From contig CAJXTZ010000066.1 of assembly GCA_913061345.1 (NCBI GenBank), forward strand, positions 1-10,700: a stretch of 10,700 nt of DNA, written 5' to 3'. The position numbers and the translations under genes were made by a program. Below are positions 6,378 to 10,700 of this stretch, piece by piece. Each line of letters opens with the position of its first letter. Within the stretch, counting starts at the first letter, position 1. The stretch is from an uncultured Erythrobacter sp. (GTDB lineage Bacteria; Pseudomonadota; Alphaproteobacteria; Sphingomonadales; Sphingomonadaceae). Below the pieces are notes generated by a model, which ran no database searches, was not told the origin of the DNA, and saw only the letters and a program-made list of their open reading frames with translations.

Positions 6378-8135
6378 ATGAACGAAATGCCCGGACGACT
6401 GTCGAGCTTCAACTCCGTTCCCGCCGCGGGTGCGGGCATGCAGCGAGAGCCGCAGCAAACCCAACCGGCATCACAACCAGCGCCTGCGCCGCAGCCCAAA
6501 GCCGACCATGCCGATGACGAAGCGGCGGACCTTGCCCGCCAGCCCATCGGCGTGGTGCTGGATGTCGCAGGTTCGGGATCGCAGATCGCGCTGGACCTGG
6601 AGCGGTTGAACGAATGCATGGATCACGATGATCCTTCGATCGCGCTGGCAGGCCAGGTGGGCAGCCAGATCAAGATCCGCACCCGCGACGGCTGGCTGCT
6701 GGCCTCGGTACGCAACCAGAAGCAGGATCGCCGCGGGGCAGGCAATTCTGTGGTCGCCAATATCGATTTCATGGGCGAGGGCATGGAAGAGAAGCTTACC
6801 GGCAAGATCCACAGCTTCCGCCGCGGTGTTACCCGCTATCCAATTCCCGGCGCGCTGGTCTATCCTGCAACGACAGAGGATTTGCGCCAGATCTATTCCA
6901 GCGACGGTCGCAGCGCCATCCAGATCGGCACCGTCTATCCCACCAGCGACATTCGGGCAGGCATGTATATCGATGCCATGCTGGGCAAGCATTTCGCCCT
7001 GCTCGGCTCCACCGGCACGGGTAAATCCACCAGCGCCGCGCTGATTTTGCACCGCATTTGCGAGGCTGCGCCGCAGGGCCACGTCTTGATGATCGATCCG
7101 CACGGTGAATATTCCGCCGCGTTCAAGAACTACGGGATGATTTTCGACGTATCCAACCTGCAAATGCCCTACTGGCTGATGAACTTCGAGGAGCATTGCG
7201 AAGTACTGCTGAAGAGCAGCGGCAACGATCTGCAGAACGACAAGGATATCCTCGCCAAGTGCCTGCTGGCTGCGCGTAGCAAGAACCGGCTGGCACAGAG
7301 CATGGGCAAGATCACCGTCGATTCGCCCATTCCCTACCTGCTCTCCGACCTCACCAATTTCGTGCAGGACGAGATGGGCAAGCTGGACAAGGCGACCAAC
7401 ACCGCGCCCTACATGCGGATCAAGACCAAGATCGAGGAACTGAAGGCCGATCCGCGCTACCAGTTCATGTTCTCCGGCATGCTGGTGGGCGATACGATGG
7501 GCGATTTTCTGTCCAAGATCTTCCGCATGCCGGGCGGCGGAAAGCCGATTTCCATTGTCGACGTATCGGGCGTGCCATCCGATATCACCAGCACAGTGGT
7601 AGCCGTGCTTAGCCGCCTTGTGTTTGACTTTGCCATCTGGGGCCGCAACGAGAAGACCCATCCGATCCTCCTCGTCTGCGAAGAAGCGCACCGCTACGTG
7701 CCCAGCGAGAAGAATGCCGATGGCAATTCGGTGGGCAGGGTGCTGTCGCGTATCGCCAAGGAAGGTCGTAAGTACGGCATCTCGCTTGGCCTGATCACGC
7801 AGCGCCCGTCCGACCTTGCAGAAGGCGTGCTGTCGCAATGCGGTACGATCATCTCGATGCGCCTCAACAACGACCGGGATCAGGCTTTCGTGAAAGCCGC
7901 CATGCCCGAAGGCGCGCGCGGCTTCCTCGATTCCATCCCGGCATTGCGCAATCGCGAATGCATTATCTGCGGCGAGGGTGTGTCGATTCCGATCCGTGTC
8001 TCCTTCGATAACCTGGAAGAAGCGAAACGGCCTGCGTCCGAAGACCCGAGCTTCGTCGAGCTATGGAACGAGGGCGGCGGCGAGGAAGACGCCGTTTATC
8101 GCACCGTGCAACGCTGGCGCGCGCAGGGGACTTGA
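6378..8135 (+). CDS. HerA/FtsK-like DUF87 ATPase (HAS-barrel plus RecA-type motor)
   Basis: This 585-residue soluble hexameric-type ATPase is of the HerA/DUF87 class, whose archaeal members are DNA translocases acting with the nuclease NurA in end resection. Residues 1-50 are a Pro/Gln/Ala-rich, probably disordered head. Residues 55-190 fit a beta-rich HAS-barrel. The motor domain shows Walker A GSTGTGKST (210-218), DPHGEY (240-245), Walker B ILLVCEEAH (430-438) with Glu435/Glu436, and the sensor segment ITQRPSDL (473-480), followed by NNDRDQAF (497-504). About 150 residues (260-400), largely helical, lie between the Walker motifs. ATG 6378 is chosen over longer in-frame options because they would overlap the preceding gene. 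Its Shine-Dalgarno match is weak (GAGA at 6364-6367). No nurA-like gene is in the window, and no SIR2 or DUF4297 partner of HerA defence systems, so a chromosomal maintenance role is likelier than defence. Confidence 0.87.
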   Translation: MNEMPGRLSSFNSVPAAGAGMQREPQQTQPASQPAPAPQPKADHADDEAADLARQPIGVVLDVAGSGSQIALDLERLNECMDHDDPSIALAGQVGSQIKIRTRDGWLLASVRNQKQDRRGAGNSVVANIDFMGEGMEEKLTGKIHSFRRGVTRYPIPGALVYPATTEDLRQIYSSDGRSAIQIGTVYPTSDIRAGMYIDAMLGKHFALLGSTGTGKSTSAALILHRICEAAPQGHVLMIDPHGEYSAAFKNYGMIFDVSNLQMPYWLMNFEEHCEVLLKSSGNDLQNDKDILAKCLLAARSKNRLAQSMGKITVDSPIPYLLSDLTNFVQDEMGKLDKATNTAPYMRIKTKIEELKADPRYQFMFSGMLVGDTMGDFLSKIFRMPGGGKPISIVDVSGVPSDITSTVVAVLSRLVFDFAIWGRNEKTHPILLVCEEAHRYVPSEKNADGNSVGRVLSRIAKEGRKYGISLGLITQRPSDLAEGVLSQCGTIISMRLNNDRDQAFVKAAMPEGARGFLDSIPALRNRECIICGEGVSIPIRVSFDNLEEAKRPASEDPSFVELWNEGGGEEDAVYRTVQRWRAQGT

Positions 8136-8376
8136 TTTGCTTTTCGAAGCCGCCTCCGCGGCTTCGTCCTCGCTAGTCGCGCAGCAAGCTGCGCCCGCTG
8201 CGGGCGGCCAATAGGCCTTGCGGTCCGCTGAGCGCGGACCGTTTCCCGTGTTTTTTGCGGAGCTGGCATTTGTTCGGTCGCGCCAGCGACCGCAAGCGCG
8301 AATGCGCGCCCGAGCTTTTGCGAGGTGAGCCAAGCAGCGCGAACGCGCTGCGCCCGGCGCTTGAGGGCCAAACAGA
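8136..8376. repeat. Convergent intergenic region packed with short-loop inverted repeats
   Basis: The region between the HerA-like gene and queE holds seven perfect inverted repeats in just over 200 bp. Arms are at 8145-8153/8158-8166, 8179-8185/8188-8194, 8192-8198/8200-8206, 8221-8228/8234-8241, 8275-8281/8286-8292, 8296-8300/8305-8309 and 8334-8341/8344-8351. Loops are one to five bases and stems five to nine pairs, almost all G-C rich. Reading frames that run through it (for example 8061-8396 on -) look spurious. Several stems could end transcription from either side, and the cluster may also be an extragenic repeat element. Confidence 0.75.
8221..8256 (+). terminator. Rho-independent terminator of the HerA-like gene
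   Basis: CGGTCCGC (8221-8228) and GCGGACCG (8234-8241) form a perfect 8-bp stem with the loop TGAGC. The 3' side runs directly into TTT and then, after CCCGTG, into six T residues (8251-8256). It lies 85 bp after the stop codon on +. The reverse strand has no comparable T-tract. Confidence 0.65.
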
Positions 8377-9111
8377 TCACGTCCCCCGTGTGTCACCGAA
8401 CAGATGGATGTGCAGGCGGTCCGAAAGGCGCAATCCGTGTTTCAAACAAAGCGGTACCAGCCATTCCATGCGGCTGCGCAGGGTCTCGCTATCGGTCCCC
8501 TCGGGCATCAGGAAGATGCGGCTGGCGGGGATCAGGTGAGTGTTGGCCAAGCCAAGCACTTCCTCTATATCTGACGGCTGGGCCAGAACGAATTTGAAGA
8601 AGGCACGCTCATCGGTCGCCCAGCGGTCCAGCATCTCGGGCTTCAGCGCCAGTTCCGCCGGATTGCCGCTATGTGCCAGCTTGGGGCTGACGTTGTACTG
8701 ATCAACCCGCACATCCAGCCGTGCAGGAGGCTCGACCGTGCCGTTGGTTTCGATCTCGACCTGCATATCGGGCAGGTATTCCAGCATTTCGGCCAGCTTG
8801 CCGCCCTGCATCAGCGGCTCACCGCCCGTGATGACAAGGCGGTTCTGACCTGTCGCAGCAACCAGCGCAGCAACGTCGGCCTCGTCCAGCTCGATCTGGT
8901 TGGGCCTGCGTTCGTATGTCGTATCGTCACGATGCGGGCGATTGTCGCCTTCGAAATGCCAGGTGTAGGCCGTATCGCACCACAGGCAGGCAAGGTTGCA
9001 ACGTGACAGGCGCAGGAAGACGACGGGCATTCCGGCAGACGGCCCTTCACCCTGCACACTGGCGAAAATCTCCGGTTCGCCGGGGTCTTGCGTGGCGAGG
9101 ACGAGCGCCAA
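8377..9111 (-). CDS. queE: 7-carboxy-7-deazaguanine synthase (QueE), TTG start
   Basis: This 244-residue radical-SAM enzyme makes 7-carboxy-7-deazaguanine from 6-carboxytetrahydropterin on the preQ0/queuosine pathway, using a [4Fe-4S] cluster and Mg2+. It shows EIFASVQGEGPSAG (14-27), RLSRCNLACLWCDTAYTW with the cluster ligands Cys38, Cys42 and Cys45 (CX3CX2C), and the SAM-binding ITGGEPL (94-100). VEIETNGT and YNVSPKLAHSG follow, with a terminal DRLHIHLFGD. The only workable start is TTG 9111-9109: the preceding codon in the same frame is the valS stop TAA, and the next candidate (GTG at Val19) would remove conserved sequence. TTG also gives the N-terminus MALVLAT that I remember from sphingomonad QueE. 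Translation probably depends on ribosomes finishing valS. Partners queC, queD and queF are not in the window. Confidence 0.94.
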   Translation of the reverse strand: MALVLATQDPGEPEIFASVQGEGPSAGMPVVFLRLSRCNLACLWCDTAYTWHFEGDNRPHRDDTTYERRPNQIELDEADVAALVAATGQNRLVITGGEPLMQGGKLAEMLEYLPDMQVEIETNGTVEPPARLDVRVDQYNVSPKLAHSGNPAELALKPEMLDRWATDERAFFKFVLAQPSDIEEVLGLANTHLIPASRIFLMPEGTDSETLRSRMEWLVPLCLKHGLRLSDRLHIHLFGDTRGT

Positions 9112-10651
9112 TTATCCAAGCCGTTCCAGCGCCGCTTCCAGCCGGGCGGCCTCGGCCTGGTGGAAGGTAAGGTCGGCCTTGGCCTTCTCCACCGCCTCGG
9201 GCTTGGCGCGCTCGACGAAGTTGGCATTGCCCAGCCGACCTTCGAGCGACTTTGCCTCTTTTTGCGACGTCGCCAGCGCCTTTTGCAGTCGGGTGCGCTC
9301 GGCTGCGATATCGATTACGCCTTCCAGCGGCACGATGAATACGTCGTTGCCGGTCCCTACTTGCATGGCCGCGCCACCGGGCGCTTCGCCCACGGTGATG
9401 GGGGAGAGGCGGGCAAGCCGTTCGATGGCAGCGCTGCTGCGATCGATCACGCTTTGTGCCAGCGTGGAAGGCTGCGCGATGAAGGCGGGCAGTTTCTCGC
9501 CGGGAGAAATCCCCAGTTCGTTACGCGCGCCGCGCGTGGCGGTGGTAAGCGCGATCACCCAGTCGATGGCGTCGGTCGCATCCTTGCTCACCTCGGCACG
9601 CGGGTTCGGCCATTTGGCGTGGATGAGATCATAGGCGCGGTCCCCCTGGGCATGCCACAATTCCTCTGTCACGAAGGGCATGAAGGGGTGCAGCATCACC
9701 ATGATCTGATCCAGCGCCCAGCCGGCAACGGCCTTTGTCTCGGCTTGGATCGGTCCATCTTCGTCGGATTGTAGAACGGGCTTGATCAGTTCCAGATACC
9801 AGTCGCAAAACCTGTCCCACGTAAAGTGGTAGACAAGGTTGGCAGCGGCATCGAAACGCAGTTCGCCCATCGCCTTGTCGAGCGCCTCCACCGTCTGCTG
9901 CACTTCGCCGATGATCCACTGGTTGGCGGCAAGGCGAGCGGCAGGCGCGGCGATGGTGTCCGACGCGCCGATGCCGTAGGACTGGCAGAACCGCGTCGCA
10001 TTCCACAGCTTCGTGGCGAAGTTGCGATACCCCTCCACCCGCTTTTCATCCATCTTGATGTCGCGGCCCTGGCTTTCCATCGCCGCCATGAAGAAGCGCA
10101 GCGCGTCGGCGCCGTACTGGTCGATCAGGCCCAGCGGATCGACGACGTTGCCCTTGGACTTGCTCATCTTGGAGCCGTCCGCCGCGCGCACCAGTCCGTG
10201 CAGGTACAGCTTCTCCCACGGACGCTGGTCCATCTTGTAGTAGCCCATCATCATCATGCGGGCATCCCAGAAGAAGAGGATGTCGAAGCCGCTGATGAGC
10301 AGGCTGTTGGGATAATGTTTTTCGAGGAGCGAGTGGCCCACCCCGCTGCGACTAGCCTCGCCTTCGGCTTGGCAAGTCTCGCTCCCCTCCCGCTTGCGGG
10401 AGGGGTTGGGGGTGGGATTGTCCCCCGGCCAGCCTAACGTGGCGAAAGGCCAGAGAGCGGAGGAGAACCACGTGTCGAGAACGTCTTCGTCGCGGAAGAA
10501 AGGGATCTTGTTCGCGTCTTGAGCGCGCAAATCATCGTCACGCCAACGCTGCATCCACCAGTCTCGAAGTTCGGCCCAGTCTTTTAGTTCGACGAACTCA
10601 GAACCTTCGCCGTAAAATGCACGTGCCTCAGAGAAGAAAGCATTTTCATCC
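9112..10651 (-). CDS. valS: Valine--tRNA ligase, C-terminal part (5' truncated by library adapter)
   Basis: Valyl-tRNA synthetase charges tRNA-Val. The 512 codons present are the C-terminal half or slightly more; E. coli ValRS has 951 residues. The HIGH motif and the CP1 editing domain are missing because the fragment ends at 10651, and a start read as MCIRDR is adapter. Present, in order, are [22 protein letters not shown], then [13 protein letters not shown], the KMSKS loop (10156-10170, [14 protein letters not shown]), the anticodon-binding domain, and a C-terminal coiled coil (TRLQKAL to AALERLG). Two segments are not typical of ValRS. About 28 extra residues follow GWP, encoded by a palindromic element. 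About 30 extra residues, including [12 protein letters not shown], precede RDEDVLDTW, in DNA of visibly lower GC. Both keep the frame and there is no internal stop. queE follows the TAA without a gap. Confidence 0.96.
10337..10416. repeat. Palindromic element inserted in frame in valS
   Basis: The outer inverted repeats CCCACCCC (10337-10344) and GGGGTGGG (10409-10416) bound an 80-bp segment. Inside are a perfect 10-bp arm pair, CCCCTCCCGC (10384-10393) and GCGGGAGGGG (10396-10405), separated by TT, and a small hairpin, GCC-TTC-GGC (10360-10368). In the valS frame it encodes [11 protein letters not shown] followed by [16 protein letters not shown]. From memory, the peptide [12 protein letters not shown] and its opposite-strand reading [11 protein letters not shown] recur in annotated open frames of sphingomonads, so this is likely a dispersed repeat family. 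The element is about the same size as the extra ValRS segment (about 84 bp). Confidence 0.75.
10555..10590 (-). repeat. Two tandem 18-bp units in valS encoding ELKDWA and ELRDWW
   Basis: On - the first unit is 10590-10573 (GAACTAAAAGACTGGGCC) and the second is 10572-10555 (GAACTTCGAGACTGGTGG). They share GAACT and GACTGG at the same spacing. The unit is six codons long. It lies in the segment that seems to be extra relative to other ValRS proteins. A perfect 13-bp dyad (10586-10598) overlaps its upstream edge. Confidence 0.6.
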
Positions 10652-10700
10652 CTGTCTCTTATACACATCTGACGCTGCCGACGAAGAGGATAGTGTAGAT
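10652..10700 (+). other. Nextera library adapter (Tn5 mosaic end, read-1 primer, i5 index, P5 end)
   Basis: This is synthetic DNA. Positions 10652-10670 (CTGTCTCTTATACACATCT) are the mosaic end in reverse, and 10671-10684 (GACGCTGCCGACGA) the read-1 primer part. Positions 10685-10692 (AGAGGATA) are the reverse complement of i5 index TATCCTCT (S503/N503), and 10693-10700 are the end of the P5 oligo. The MCIRDR peptide at the apparent start of valS comes from here. Confidence 0.97.

Noticed and set aside
6471..7838. Long open frame on - (455 codons) opposite the HerA-like gene
   Set aside because: It is antisense to a gene with clear ATPase motifs, has a His/Ala/Gly-heavy composition with no recognisable domain, and arises from GC-rich codon bias of the + strand gene.
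2009..8135. Defence island or phage-resistance system centred on HerA and the NfrB-like protein
   Set aside because: NfrB resemblance reflects polysaccharide synthesis (N4 uses it as receptor in E. coli); there is no nuclease, toxin, integrase or other defence gene, and base composition is uniform.
8145..8166. First hairpin after the HerA-like gene as its terminator
   Set aside because: The 9-bp stem is perfect but the T-run lies upstream of it, not after it; the hairpin at 8221-8241 with T-tract fits better.
8061..8396. Open frame on - (111 codons) through the palindromic intergenic region
   Set aside because: Its peptide is translated inverted repeats and antisense of the HerA-like gene end, with no ribosome site or family resemblance.

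Overview
The window looks like one tagmented DNA fragment. Nextera-type library adapters sit at both ends (1-49 and 10652-10700), so only about 50-10651 is biological and the genes cut at the two edges were cut by library preparation. The DNA is GC-rich. The protein families point to an alphaproteobacterium of the Sphingomonadales, most likely Erythrobacteraceae: a DUF3297 protein, an NfrB-like glycosyltransferase with a small beta-barrel-like partner, a TauE protein paired with an Alph_Pro_TM/TIGR02186 protein, and a QueE whose N-terminus (M-A-L-V-L-A-T) resembles sphingomonad QueE. This taxonomic call rests on memory of families, not on a search.

Layout, left to right. (1) The 3' end of an acidic Gly/Pro-rich gene with nonapeptide repeats, then a DUF3297 gene, both on +. 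They end at a hairpin terminator shared with the convergent nhaA (-), a Na+/H+ antiporter. (2) A 136-bp divergent intergenic region holding a 13-bp dyad separates nhaA from a + strand run of five genes. The first two are a processive GT2 glycosyltransferase and a membrane-anchored, C-terminally beta-rich protein, overlapping by ATGA. The next two are a TauE/SafE-type permease and an Alph_Pro_TM protein, again overlapping by ATGA. The fifth is a HerA/DUF87-type ATPase after a 97-bp spacer. (3) A 241-bp convergent intergenic region is packed with seven short-loop inverted repeats, one of which makes a good + strand terminator. (4) On the - strand, valS (5' end missing) is followed with no gap by queE, which starts with TTG directly after the valS TAA and in the same frame.

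Functionally the window mixes housekeeping genes (translation, 7-deazaguanine synthesis, ion homeostasis) with an envelope module. The glycosyltransferase and its partner look like a reduced version of the NfrB/NfrA exopolysaccharide system: the catalytic part is present, but the C-terminal MshEN-type domain of E. coli NfrB is absent. The TauE and Alph_Pro_TM pair looks like an anion-export unit.

The most unusual structure is inside valS. A palindromic GC-rich element of about 80 bp lies in frame between the conserved GWP and HYPNS blocks and adds about 28 residues to an essential enzyme, much like the Rickettsia palindromic elements. A second extra segment, with a tandem 18-bp repeat and lower GC, lies just N-terminal of the [11 protein letters not shown] block. 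No tRNA, rRNA, CRISPR array, transposase or prophage gene was seen.
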